Below, in pieces: positions 57,279-64,000 of a stretch of 64,000 nt of DNA. The notes under the pieces were generated by a model. The model searched no databases. It was given only the letters and a program-made list of their open reading frames with translations, and was not told where the DNA came from. Positions within the stretch are counted from its first letter, which is position 1, and the number at the start of each line of letters is the position of its first letter. A program made the translations under genes and the position numbers. This DNA comes from Stutzerimonas azotifigens DSM 17556 (GTDB taxonomy: Bacteria > Pseudomonadota > Gammaproteobacteria > Pseudomonadales > Pseudomonadaceae), in assembly GCF_000425625.1 (NCBI RefSeq), contig NZ_AUDU01000039.1, forward strand, positions 55,106-119,105. The letters are read 5' to 3'.

Positions 57279-58430
57279 ATGCCCTCGACCTTACCCTCAG
57301 CTTCACCCGGTACGCTGCAACTGCAACCCGATGCCGGGGCAGTGCACCTGCGCGTTGCCGGGGACTGGACGCTGGCCCACTACCGGCATCTGCGCCAGGC
57401 GGTGGAGCGGGCGCGGGCGCCGCTGGCGGCCGACAGCGAGATCGACCTGAGCGCGCTCGGCGCGCTGGACACCGCCGGCGCCGGGCTGCTGGCGGAGCTG
57501 ATCGGCCCGGCGCGGCTGGCGCAGGTCGGGCGCTGGGCGCCGGGGTTGCCGGCCGAGCGGCTGGCGCTGCTCGGCACCGTGGCGCAGGCGCTCGACCAGC
57601 CGCCCGCCGAGCTGCCGCGCGCAGGCTGGGGGCTGGCCGACCTGCTGGCGCACATCGGGCGCAGCGTGCAGAACCTGTGGCGCCAGCAGAAGCAACTGCT
57701 GGGCTTCATCGGGCTGACCCTGCAGACCCTGGCCGTCACGCTGCCGCGCCCGTGGCGCTGGCGGGTGACCTCCCTGGCCGCCCACCTGGAAGCCACCGGG
57801 CTGAACGCGGTGCCCATCGTCGCGCTGCTGACCTTCCTGGTCGGCGCGGTGGTGGCCTTTCTCGGCGCCACCGTGCTGGCCGAGTTCGGTGCCAGCGTCT
57901 ACACGGTCAACCTGGTGGGCTTCGCCTTCCTGCGCGAATTCGGCGTGCTGCTGGCGGCTATCCTGCTGGCCGGGCGCAGCGCCAGCGCCTTCGCCGCGCA
58001 GATCGGCTCGATGAAAGCGCAGGAGGAAATCGACGCGATCCGCACCCTGGGCCTGAGCCCGGTCGAGCTGCTGGTGCTGCCGCGGGTGCTGGCGATGCTG
58101 ATCGCGCTACCGGCGCTCACCTTCGTCGGCATGCTCTGCGGGCTGGCCGGAGGTCTTGTGGTCTGTGCGCTGACGCTGGACATCTCGCCGCTGATGTACC
58201 TGACCATCCTGCAGCGCGACATCGCGCTGAGCCACTTCCTGGTGGGGCTGGGCAAGGCGCCGGTGTTCGCCTTCGTGATCGCCGTCATCGGCTGCCTGGA
58301 GGGCTTCAAGGTCGGCGGCAGCGCGCAGTCGGTCGGCGAACACACCACCTCGAGTGTGGTGCAGTCGATCTTCATGGTGATCCTGCTCGACGCCATCGCC
58401 GCCATGTTCTTCATGGAGATGGGCTGGTGA
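57279..58430 (+). CDS. MlaE-family permease with N-terminal STAS domain
   Basis: The product (383 residues from this start) fuses a STAS-like domain (about residues 1-110, with LHVAGDW-like LRVAGDWTLAHYRHL and LSALGALDTAGAGLL) to a MlaE permease domain with five or six helices (LVGAVVAFLGA, LREFGVLLAAILLAGRSASAF, GSMKAQEEIDAI). MlaE-type proteins form the membrane part of phospholipid-transporting Mce systems; STAS modules usually regulate them as MlaB does. The start is uncertain: ATG 57279 or 57255, neither with a strong ribosome site. It overlaps the ATPase gene (GTG at 58427). Confidence 0.88.
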   Translation: MPSTLPSASPGTLQLQPDAGAVHLRVAGDWTLAHYRHLRQAVERARAPLAADSEIDLSALGALDTAGAGLLAELIGPARLAQVGRWAPGLPAERLALLGTVAQALDQPPAELPRAGWGLADLLAHIGRSVQNLWRQQKQLLGFIGLTLQTLAVTLPRPWRWRVTSLAAHLEATGLNAVPIVALLTFLVGAVVAFLGATVLAEFGASVYTVNLVGFAFLREFGVLLAAILLAGRSASAFAAQIGSMKAQEEIDAIRTLGLSPVELLVLPRVLAMLIALPALTFVGMLCGLAGGLVVCALTLDISPLMYLTILQRDIALSHFLVGLGKAPVFAFVIAVIGCLEGFKVGGSAQSVGEHTTSSVVQSIFMVILLDAIAAMFFMEMGW

Positions 58431-59215
58431 GCGGGCCGCAGGCGCTCATCGAGGTGCGCGGGCTGGTCAACCGCTTCGGCCGGCAGACGGTGCACGAGGG
58501 GCTCGACCTGGACATCCGCCGTGGCGAGATCCTCGGCGTGGTCGGCGGCTCGGGGACCGGCAAGTCGGTGCTGCTGCGCAGCATCGTCGGGCTGCGGCGC
58601 CCCAACGCAGGCAGCGTGCGGGTGTTCGGCGAGGACCTGCTGGCGCTGTCCGGCGAGCGCCGTTCGCGGATCGAGCAGCGCTTCGGCGTGCTGTTCCAGC
58701 GCGGCGCGCTCTTCACCTCGCTGAACCTGCAGGAGAACGTCGCGCTGCCCCTGGTCGAGCACGCCGGGCTGTCGCGCGCCGACGCCGAGCGGCTGGCGCG
58801 GCTCAAGCTGGCGCTGGCCGGGCTGCCGCCCGACGCCGCCTGCAAGTACCCGGACGAGCTCTCCGGCGGCATGGTCAAGCGGGCCGCGCTGGCCCGCGCG
58901 CTGGCGCTCGACCCCGAGGTGCTGTTTCTCGACGAGCCCACCGCCGGCCTCGACCCGATCGGCGCCGCCGCCTTCGACCAGTTGTTGCTGACGCTGCGCG
59001 ACGCGCTCGGGCTCAGCGTCTTCCTGGTCACCCACGACCTCGATACGCTCTATACCCTTTGCGACCGGGTGGCGGTGCTGGCGCGCCGGCGGGTGCTGGT
59101 GGCGGACCGCCTGGAAGCGGTCGAGGCGACCGACGACCCCTGGATCCGCGACTACTTCCACGGCCCGCGCGGCCGGTCGGCGCAGCGTGCCGCCGATCCC
59201 TCGAGGGAGAACTAG
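58427..59215 (+). CDS. MlaF-type ABC ATPase
   Basis: The 262-residue ATPase starts with GTG overlapping the permease stop. It has Walker A GGSGTGKS, signature ELSGGMVKRAALARAL, Walker [13 protein letters not shown] and H-loop VTHDLDTL, all as in the Mla/Mce ATPases. The next gene starts directly after its stop (TAG-ATG), so translation is coupled. Confidence 0.93.
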   Translation: MSGPQALIEVRGLVNRFGRQTVHEGLDLDIRRGEILGVVGGSGTGKSVLLRSIVGLRRPNAGSVRVFGEDLLALSGERRSRIEQRFGVLFQRGALFTSLNLQENVALPLVEHAGLSRADAERLARLKLALAGLPPDAACKYPDELSGGMVKRAALARALALDPEVLFLDEPTAGLDPIGAAAFDQLLLTLRDALGLSVFLVTHDLDTLYTLCDRVAVLARRRVLVADRLEAVEATDDPWIRDYFHGPRGRSAQRAADPSREN

Positions 59216-60154
59216 ATGGAAACACGCGCTCACCATGTGCTGATCGGCCTGTTCACCGTGCTGGCGATCGCCGGCGGGCTGCTGTTCGCGCTCTGGCTCG
59301 CCCGCTCGAGCGTCGACCGCGACTACGACTACTACGACGTCGGCTTCAACCTCACCGTCAGCGGCCTGTCCACCGGCAGTTCGGTGGAATACAGCGGCAT
59401 CAAGGTCGGGGACGTGGTCGGCCTGTGGCTGGAGCCGAACGACCCGCGCAAGGTGCGTGCGCGCATCCGGGTCTACCACAACACGCCGATCAAGCAGGAC
59501 ACCCGCGCACGCCTGGCGCTGGCCAACATCACCGGCGCGATGATCATCCAGCTGCACGGCGGCACGCCGGACAGCCCGCGGCTCGAAGGCAATGCGCAGA
59601 ACCCGCCGCTTATCGTCGCCGATCCCTCGCCGCTCAGCGCCCTGCTGGCCAACGGCGAGGACCTGCTGACCAACATCAACAACCTGCTGGTCAACGCCAA
59701 CCAGATGTTCTCGCCGCAGAACGCCCGCAACATCAGCCAGACCCTCGAGCATCTGGAGCAGGCGACCCGGGTGCTGTCCGAGCAGCGCGGCGACCTCGGC
59801 CGGACCCTCGAGCGGCTGGCCGAGATCGGCGACCGGACCGGCGCGCTGCTGACCGAACTGACCGCCCTGAGCCGCACCACCAGCGGCCTGCTCGACGAGG
59901 AAGGGCGCGCGCTGCTGGCCAGCGCCGGGCAGTCGATGCGCGCGCTGGAACGCACCACCACGCGGCTCGACCGGCTGCTGGGCGACAACGAAGGCGCGGT
60001 GGACAGCGGCCTGCAGGGCGTCGGCGATCTCGGCCCGGCGATCAACGAGCTGCGCACCACGCTCGCCGGGCTGCGCCGCGTGACCCAGCGTTTGGAGGAC
60101 AACCCGAGCGCCTTCCTGCTCGGGCGGGAAAAGATGGAGGAGTTCAGCCCATGA
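59216..60154 (+). CDS. MlaD/Mce-domain substrate-binding protein
   Basis: The 312-residue protein has one N-terminal anchor (residues about 8-29), an Mce domain (YYDVGFNLTVSGLSTGSSVEY and onward, about 40-120) and a long helical C-terminal part. The helical part is expected to extend across the periplasm. It would bind lipid delivered between the membranes. It overlaps the lipoprotein gene (ATGA). Confidence 0.92.
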   Translation: METRAHHVLIGLFTVLAIAGGLLFALWLARSSVDRDYDYYDVGFNLTVSGLSTGSSVEYSGIKVGDVVGLWLEPNDPRKVRARIRVYHNTPIKQDTRARLALANITGAMIIQLHGGTPDSPRLEGNAQNPPLIVADPSPLSALLANGEDLLTNINNLLVNANQMFSPQNARNISQTLEHLEQATRVLSEQRGDLGRTLERLAEIGDRTGALLTELTALSRTTSGLLDEEGRALLASAGQSMRALERTTTRLDRLLGDNEGAVDSGLQGVGDLGPAINELRTTLAGLRRVTQRLEDNPSAFLLGREKMEEFSP

Positions 60155-60750
60155 CCGCCTTTCACCGCTTGCTCGCGCTCGGCCTGCTGGCGGCGCTGTC
60201 GGCCTGCAGCCTGCTGCCGGAGGCCGAGGCCGTGCGGGTGTTCGGGCTGCCGGAACCGGCGATCGCCCGACAGGCCGCCGGTCCGGCGCCGGACGGCGTG
60301 CTGCGGGTCGACACCCCGCTGGCCAGCCGCATGCTCTCGGGGCCGCGGATCGCCGTGGTGCCGCAGGGCAGCCAGATCAGCAGCTACGCCGGCGCGCGCT
60401 GGAGCGATGCGGCGCCGCGGCTGCTGCGCGATCAACTGATCGAAGCCTTGCGCCAGAGCGGCCGGGTCGCCAGCGTTGTCAGCGAGGAAAGCAACCTGGC
60501 CGCCGACCGGGTGCTGGTCAGTGACCTGCGCGCCTTCCAGGCCCGCTATGTCGACGGCCGACCGGAAGTGCTGATTCGCCTGGAAGCGCAGCTCGCCGAC
60601 GGCAACCGTCAGGTGCTGGCCAGCCGCCAGTTCGAGGTGCGCCAGCCGAGCGAGGGCGAAGCGGTGGAGGAGGTGGTGGTCGCCTTCGGCCAGGCCAGCG
60701 ACCGGCTCGGTCAGGCGCTGGTGGACTGGGTGGCGACGCAGGGGCGCTAG
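60151..60750 (+). CDS. ABC-type transport auxiliary lipoprotein (PqiC-like)
   Basis: The 199-residue lipoprotein (lipobox LSACS, Cys19) belongs to the ABC_trans_aux/PqiC family that forms the outer-membrane end of Mce systems. It is the last gene of this four-gene operon and its stop is 22 bases before a hairpin that belongs to the opposite-strand metK remnant. Confidence 0.88.
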   Translation: MTAFHRLLALGLLAALSACSLLPEAEAVRVFGLPEPAIARQAAGPAPDGVLRVDTPLASRMLSGPRIAVVPQGSQISSYAGARWSDAAPRLLRDQLIEALRQSGRVASVVSEESNLAADRVLVSDLRAFQARYVDGRPEVLIRLEAQLADGNRQVLASRQFEVRQPSEGEAVEEVVVAFGQASDRLGQALVDWVATQGR

Positions 60751-60772
60751 CCGGCACCGGCGGGGAAATGAC

Positions 60773-60805
60773 GAAGGCCCCGCCGCTTTCGCGGACGGGG
60801 CCTTC
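60773..60805 (-). terminator. Hairpin, probably the old metK terminator
   Basis: A 10-bp stem GAAGGCCCCG / CGGGGCCTTC with an inner CCGC-TTTC-GCGG hairpin. On the minus strand it is followed by GTCATTTCC, on the plus strand by GAGGG, so it fits better as the terminator of the minus-strand metK remnant. It may serve both convergent operons. Confidence 0.65.
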
Positions 60806-60829
60806 GAGGGCGGGCGTCGGGAGGTTGGC

Positions 60830-60978
60830 TTACAGGCCGGCCGCCTGGCGCAGCGCCTCGGCCTTGTCGGTGCGCTCCCAGGTGAAGGCGGTGAAGCTGT
60901 CCTCGCCGACCGTCATCTCGTAGGGGGGCGGCCGAAGTGGCCGTAGGCCGCGGTGGCGCGGTACATCGGGTGCAGCAG
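60830..60978 (-). pseudogene. metK: 3' remnant of metK (SAM synthetase), truncated and frameshifted
   Basis: About 50 codons of the MetK C-terminus remain. [17 protein letters not shown] can be read in one frame and [31 protein letters not shown], ending in TAA, in the next. A C-run (minus strand, 60924-60929) is one base short, causing the shift. The 5' side joins directly to the signal peptide of a DUF2931 gene near 60978. MetK is essential, so an intact copy must lie elsewhere. Confidence 0.85.
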
Positions 60979-61069
60979 ATTTCCAGGGGTTCTTTCCGGT
61001 GCTGGCGCAGCCGCCGAGCAGCAGGAGCGCGAGGATGAGCGATAGGTTGCGTGCGGTCGTAATCACCAT
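60979..61069 (-). pseudogene. Truncated fourth DUF2931 lipoprotein gene
   Basis: The start (ATG 61069) overlaps the stop of the next copy just as in the intact copies. The signal peptide and lipobox ([13 protein letters not shown]) are preserved, and the similarity to the intact copies ends after roughly KNPWKS. From there the frame runs into metK-derived sequence and ends at the metK stop. A chimeric lipoprotein of 79 residues could be made, but no function is expected. Confidence 0.82.
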
Positions 61070-61728
61070 GATCCGTAGGGGATGCCGTGCTTTTCGATAT
61101 AGGCTCTGGAGGTTTCCGAAAGGGGGCGGTGGCCTCCCTGGGAGGTTCCTTCATAGGGCCCCTTGGGCTCGATTTCCGCCTGAGCGCGCAGGACTTCGAT
61201 GGGCCCGCCGCAGGTGCTCATGACCCAGCCCCTGACCACACCGCCCGGTGCGAGCCCCAAAGTGAGGGCATAACGGTAGTCACTGGCTGGGCAGGGTGGA
61301 TCAAGCCGTTCGCTCATCAATTGCCGGGCGCGTTCGGGAATGTCCAGGATCACCCGATAGGTCTGAGGTTCCGCCAGGGACTGCCAGCGCACGTAGATGC
61401 GCTCGGGCAGATCGGCACCATTGACGTGGCGCCCCGCGCCCCTGCCGAAGCGTTCACCCCAACCAGCAGCCTTCCCTTGGCCTTCTGGCGGGGTACGAAC
61501 GGCAACTATGCCGCTGCCTACGTGGAAAAAATTATGTCCACGAATAGCTTTCACGCCGGCTGTCTCTACCCAGACCTCCATATAGTCCGGCGCCAGAAAA
61601 CCCAGGTACCAGTATTTGTAGGGCAGGCTTCCGGGGTTTCTCTCGGCGCTGGCGCAGCCGCCGAGCAGAAGGAAAGCCAGGATGAGCGATAACTTGCGTG
61701 CGGTCATGATCGCTTGCCTGCTCACCAT
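61063..61728 (-). CDS. DUF2931 lipoprotein, tandem copy 1 (putative immunity protein)
   Basis: The 221-residue lipoprotein (lipobox [11 protein letters not shown]) is one of three near-identical neighbours. The first 60 and last 120 residues are almost the same in all copies; residues about 65-95 differ (here [19 protein letters not shown]). DUF2931 genes often follow DUF2235 phospholipase effector genes, so periplasmic neutralisation of the effector is inferred. The ATG at 61728 overlaps the stop of copy 2; an internal ATG at 61707 may be the real start. Confidence 0.85.
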   Translation of the reverse strand: MVSRQAIMTARKLSLILAFLLLGGCASAERNPGSLPYKYWYLGFLAPDYMEVWVETAGVKAIRGHNFFHVGSGIVAVRTPPEGQGKAAGWGERFGRGAGRHVNGADLPERIYVRWQSLAEPQTYRVILDIPERARQLMSERLDPPCPASDYRYALTLGLAPGGVVRGWVMSTCGGPIEVLRAQAEIEPKGPYEGTSQGGHRPLSETSRAYIEKHGIPYGSW

Positions 61729-62375
61729 GATCCGTAGGGGATACCGTGCTGTTCGATATAGGCTTTGGAGGTTTTCGAGAGGGGCCGGTGTCCTCCCTGG
61801 GAGGTTCCTTCATACGGTCCCTTGGGCTCGATTTCCGCCTGAGCGCGCAGGACTTCGATGGGCCCGCCGCAGGTGCTCATGACCCAGCCCCTGACCACGC
61901 CGCCGGGGGCGAGGCCCAAGGCGAGGGCTTCACGGTATTCGCTGGCGGGGCAGGGCGGGTCGAGGCGCTCGCTCATCAGTTGTCGGGCGCGTTCGGGGAT
62001 ATCGAGAATGATCCGGTAGGTCTGGGGCTCGGCCAGGGATTGCCAGCGCACGTAGATGCGCCGGGGCAGGTCGGCGCCGTTGACGTAGCGACCTGCCCCC
62101 CAGGTCTTTCTCCAGCCGACGGCATTGCCTGTTCCATCGGTAGGCAAGTGCACGGATACGGTGCCGCTGCCTACATGGAAGAATTGATGGCCACGAATGT
62201 CTTCCACATCGGCGGTTTCCACCCAGACTTCCATATAGTCCGGGGCCAGGAAGCCCAGGCGCCAGTATTTGTAGGGCAGGCTGCCGGGGTTTCTCTCGGC
62301 GCAGCTGCCAAGCAGCAGGAACGCTAGGATGAGCGATAGCTTGCGTGCGGCCATGATCGCTTGCCTGCTCACCAT
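61722..62375 (-). CDS. DUF2931 lipoprotein, tandem copy 2 (putative immunity protein)
   Basis: 217 residues; lipobox LLGSCAERN. The C-terminal part is the same as in copy 1 apart from a few substitutions, down to the end [12 protein letters not shown]. The variable segment reads HQFFHVGSGTVSVHLPTDGTG. Start overlaps the stop of copy 3 (ATGGTGA). Confidence 0.85.
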   Translation of the reverse strand: MVSRQAIMAARKLSLILAFLLLGSCAERNPGSLPYKYWRLGFLAPDYMEVWVETADVEDIRGHQFFHVGSGTVSVHLPTDGTGNAVGWRKTWGAGRYVNGADLPRRIYVRWQSLAEPQTYRIILDIPERARQLMSERLDPPCPASEYREALALGLAPGGVVRGWVMSTCGGPIEVLRAQAEIEPKGPYEGTSQGGHRPLSKTSKAYIEQHGIPYGSW

Positions 62376-63010
62376 GATCCGTAGGGGATGCCGTGCTTCT
62401 CGATATAGGCTCTGGATTCGGGCTCCAATGGCAAGGCGTACTGACCGTCGGTCTTGCCTTGGGAAGGCCCCTTGGGCTCGATTTCCGCCTGGGCGCGCAG
62501 GACTTCGATGGGTCCGCCGCAGGTGCTCATGACCCAGCCCCTGACCACGCCGCCGGGTGCGAGGCCCAAGGCGAGGGCTTCACGGTACTCGCTGGCGGGG
62601 CAGGGCGGATCGAGGCGCTCGCTCATCAGCTGTCGCGCGCGTTCGGGGATATCGAGGATCACCCGGTAGGTCTGGGGCTCGGCCAGGGATTGCCAGCGCA
62701 CGTAGATGCGCCGGGGCAGGTCGGCGCCGTTGACATGGCGGCCTGCGCCCCAGCCCAGATTGCGGCGCCAGCCAGTGGCGTTCCCCTTGTCATCAGAGAG
62801 TATGGCGATTGATGCTGTGCCTCCGCCCATCCGATAGAAGAGGTTGCCGTGTATGTCCTCCACATCGGCGGTTTCCACCCAGACCTCCATATAGTCCGGG
62901 GCCAGGAAGCCCAGGCGCCAGTATTTGTAAGGCAGGCTGCCGGGGTTTCTCTCGGCACCGGCGCAGCCGCCGAGCAGCAGAAGGAACAGGACAAACAGCG
63001 GTGCTCTCAT
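62369..63010 (-). CDS. DUF2931 lipoprotein, tandem copy 3 (putative immunity protein)
   Basis: 213 residues; lipobox LLGGCAGAERN. It is directly downstream of the effector gene, with ATGA overlap. It differs from copies 1 and 2 in the N-terminal signal (MRAPLFVLFLLLL), in the variable segment (NLFYRMGGGTASIAILSDD) and in the stretch before the end (SQGKTDGQYALPLEPES), and would be the primary cognate partner of the effector by position. Confidence 0.87.
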   Translation of the reverse strand: MRAPLFVLFLLLLGGCAGAERNPGSLPYKYWRLGFLAPDYMEVWVETADVEDIHGNLFYRMGGGTASIAILSDDKGNATGWRRNLGWGAGRHVNGADLPRRIYVRWQSLAEPQTYRVILDIPERARQLMSERLDPPCPASEYREALALGLAPGGVVRGWVMSTCGGPIEVLRAQAEIEPKGPSQGKTDGQYALPLEPESRAYIEKHGIPYGSW

Positions 63011-64000
63011 CGCTTTTTCTCTTGGGGCCTGTCGGCATGGCGTATCCGTCCGCGCTCGGCTGGGGCATTGACGAAGACCACATCGAGTACGCTGCCGCCC
63101 CGTCCCGCGGCGGCATTCCAGTTGGCCGACAGATGGATATAGCGCTGGCGCAGCAGGCGTTCCTCTTCCATATCCAGCGCACCGCTGCCGCTTCTGGCCC
63201 AGGCCAGCAGCTTGTCGCTGATGGGCATCAATTCGGTCGGCAGGCTCAAGTCCTCCGTGGCGGGAACATCCTTGAAAGGCACATTGGCTTCCACAGCCAG
63301 CGCATGCATGACCCGCAGATACACCCGCGAAAGGTGCCCATAGACCCGGCGCTCCAGATAGGGCGCCGCCAGCACGTATTTCATCTGGTCGCCGCGTCCG
63401 CCGCTGAACGGCGTGAAGTGTTCCCAGACGTCCGTTCCCAGCCGCGCGGTGCGGTCCCGCGGGTCGAGCAGGTCGGCCTGGCGGGCGTACTCGGTGTCGC
63501 GTTGCGCCTGCTGGTAGGCCAGGGTGCCGTATGGGCTGGTATCCCGGCTGACCCAGTTGCTGCGCGGACGCATCAGGTAGAGCCGCTCGCTGGCCAGCGG
63601 TGGGTAGCCGCCGCCCAGATCCGAATGGGCACCGGGCAGCACTATTTCCCGGTGCGGCGGGGAGACCCGGTTGAGGGCGAAATTGCGCCGAAATTCGTCG
63701 CGGGCGACCAGATGCACCACCTGGCGGGCTGCATCGGGCGCCAGATGGAGATCGATACCGCCGTTGACGTCATCGCTGGGATCGCCCCAGTCGTCCCAGC
63801 CGCCGATGGCGGCCACGGTATCGAACAGGCCGATAAAGTTGATGGCGACGTCGTCCCGCCAGTCGAAGCCGGATGCCAGGCCGAGCTTGCCCGCTCGACG
63901 CAATGTGCCCAAGGGTCCCCGCTCGCGCAGGAGGATCTGGTTGGCGAAATGCCGGGCTGCCGCCGCGCCGCGGCTGAAGCCGAAGAGATCCAGTTCCAGC
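63007..64000 (-). CDS. DUF2235 phospholipase, Tle1-like type VI effector (5' end beyond the window)
   Basis: About 330 C-terminal codons are present. The lipase nucleophile motif lies in DLFGFSRGAAAARHF (GFSRG, minus strand near 63965-63980), followed by GLFDTVAAIGG and LPGAHSDLGGGYPP, where the catalytic Asp and His of the DUF2235 family occur. Tle1 effectors are delivered by type VI secretion and cleave phospholipids in the target's periplasm. The continuation of the frame past 63912 to 64000 shows that the TTG at 63912 is not the start. VgrG or other T6SS genes are not in view. Confidence 0.85.
   Translation of the reverse strand, partial: LELDLFGFSRGAAAARHFANQILLRERGPLGTLRRAGKLGLASGFDWRDDVAINFIGLFDTVAAIGGWDDWGDPSDDVNGGIDLHLAPDAARQVVHLVARDEFRRNFALNRVSPPHREIVLPGAHSDLGGGYPPLASERLYLMRPRSNWVSRDTSPYGTLAYQQAQRDTEYARQADLLDPRDRTARLGTDVWEHFTPFSGGRGDQMKYVLAAPYLERRVYGHLSRVYLRVMHALAVEANVPFKDVPATEDLSLPTELMPISDKLLAWARSGSGALDMEEERLLRQRYIHLSANWNAAAGRGGSVLDVVFVNAPAERGRIRHADRPQEKKR

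Noticed and set aside
56855..57450. Apparent N-terminal extension or small ORFs upstream of the mlaE-type gene
   Set aside because: These cover repeat copy B; the equivalent segments at 42.5 kb are not next to such a gene, so they are not part of the protein.
60773..60805. Terminator dedicated to the Mce operon
   Set aside because: The T-rich side is on the minus strand and the metK stop lies 25 bases before it, so it is better explained as the metK terminator, although it may also affect the plus-strand transcript.
60747..61154. A 135-codon minus-strand frame through the metK remnant
   Set aside because: It reads across the end of DUF2931 copy 1, the truncated copy and the metK fragment in the wrong frame for each; no homology remains.

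Overview
The window is a high-GC chromosome segment (about two thirds G+C by eye) from a member of the Pseudomonadaceae, Pseudomonas in the broad sense. Gene content and order follow the P. aeruginosa stretch hemW-rdgB-metWX-yggT-proC-yggS-pilTU, then pyrX-pyrB-pyrR-ruvX-yqgE-tonB-gshB-pilGHIJK-chpABC, rsmE-bioA, a MexAB-OprM type pump, rhlE, metF and ahcY. This synteny comes from memory, not from a search. The species cannot be named from this window. No rRNA, tRNA, CRISPR array, prophage or transposase gene was found.

Layout. 1-7.7 kb, minus strand: yggS, proC, yggT, a dynamin-like GTPase, metX, metW, a DUF4426 protein, rdgB and the 5' part of hemW (cut by the window edge). 7.7-10 kb, plus strand: the pilus retraction ATPases pilT and pilU. 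10-12.7 kb, minus strand: a DNA repair pair (radical SAM protein, then a DUF4130-UdgX fusion) behind a 28-bp LexA-type palindrome. 12.7-13.3 kb: a small TM2 membrane protein and a cluster of short repeats. 13.3-19.3 kb, minus strand: gshB, tonB, yqgE, ruvX, pyrR, pyrB and the noncatalytic pyrX. 19.5-32.8 kb, plus strand: the complete Pil-Chp chemosensory system controlling type IV pili (pilG to chpC). 32.8-35 kb, minus strand: bioA and rsmE. 35.2-42.3 kb, plus strand: cytochrome b561, a YceI protein, and mexA-mexB-oprM with a TtgR-like operator but no adjacent regulator gene. 42.3-42.8 kb: a repeat element flanked by inverted repeats. 42.9-47.6 kb, minus strand: rhlE helicase, metF, and ahcY behind an S-adenosylhomocysteine (SAH) riboswitch. 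47.7-50.8 kb: a Cys-rich exported protein, a cytochrome c'-like lipoprotein, a DUF1090 protein and ligB. 51-52.7 kb: a YadGH-like ABC exporter. 52.7-55.9 kb, minus strand: a glycosyltransferase and a glycogen-debranching-like enzyme. 56.2-60.8 kb, plus strand: a DUF2780 protein, a second copy of the structured repeat, and an Mla/Mce lipid-transport operon. 60.8-64 kb, minus strand: a DUF2235 (Tle1-like) phospholipase effector gene cut by the window edge, three intact tandem DUF2931 lipoprotein genes, and a fourth truncated copy fused to a broken metK 3' end.

Themes. Type IV pilus function dominates: PilT/PilU retract, Pil-Chp controls them, and the TonB here resembles the TonB3 linked to twitching. 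MetX/MetW, MetF and AhcY are methionine and methyl-cycle genes, and SAH sensing is written into the ahcY leader. The most unusual material is: a dispersed repeat whose two copies keep three hairpins by compensatory base changes, one copy lying between 26-bp inverted repeats; the LexA-controlled UdgX/radical SAM pair with an altered UdgX loop; and the effector/immunity array whose end has recombined into metK.
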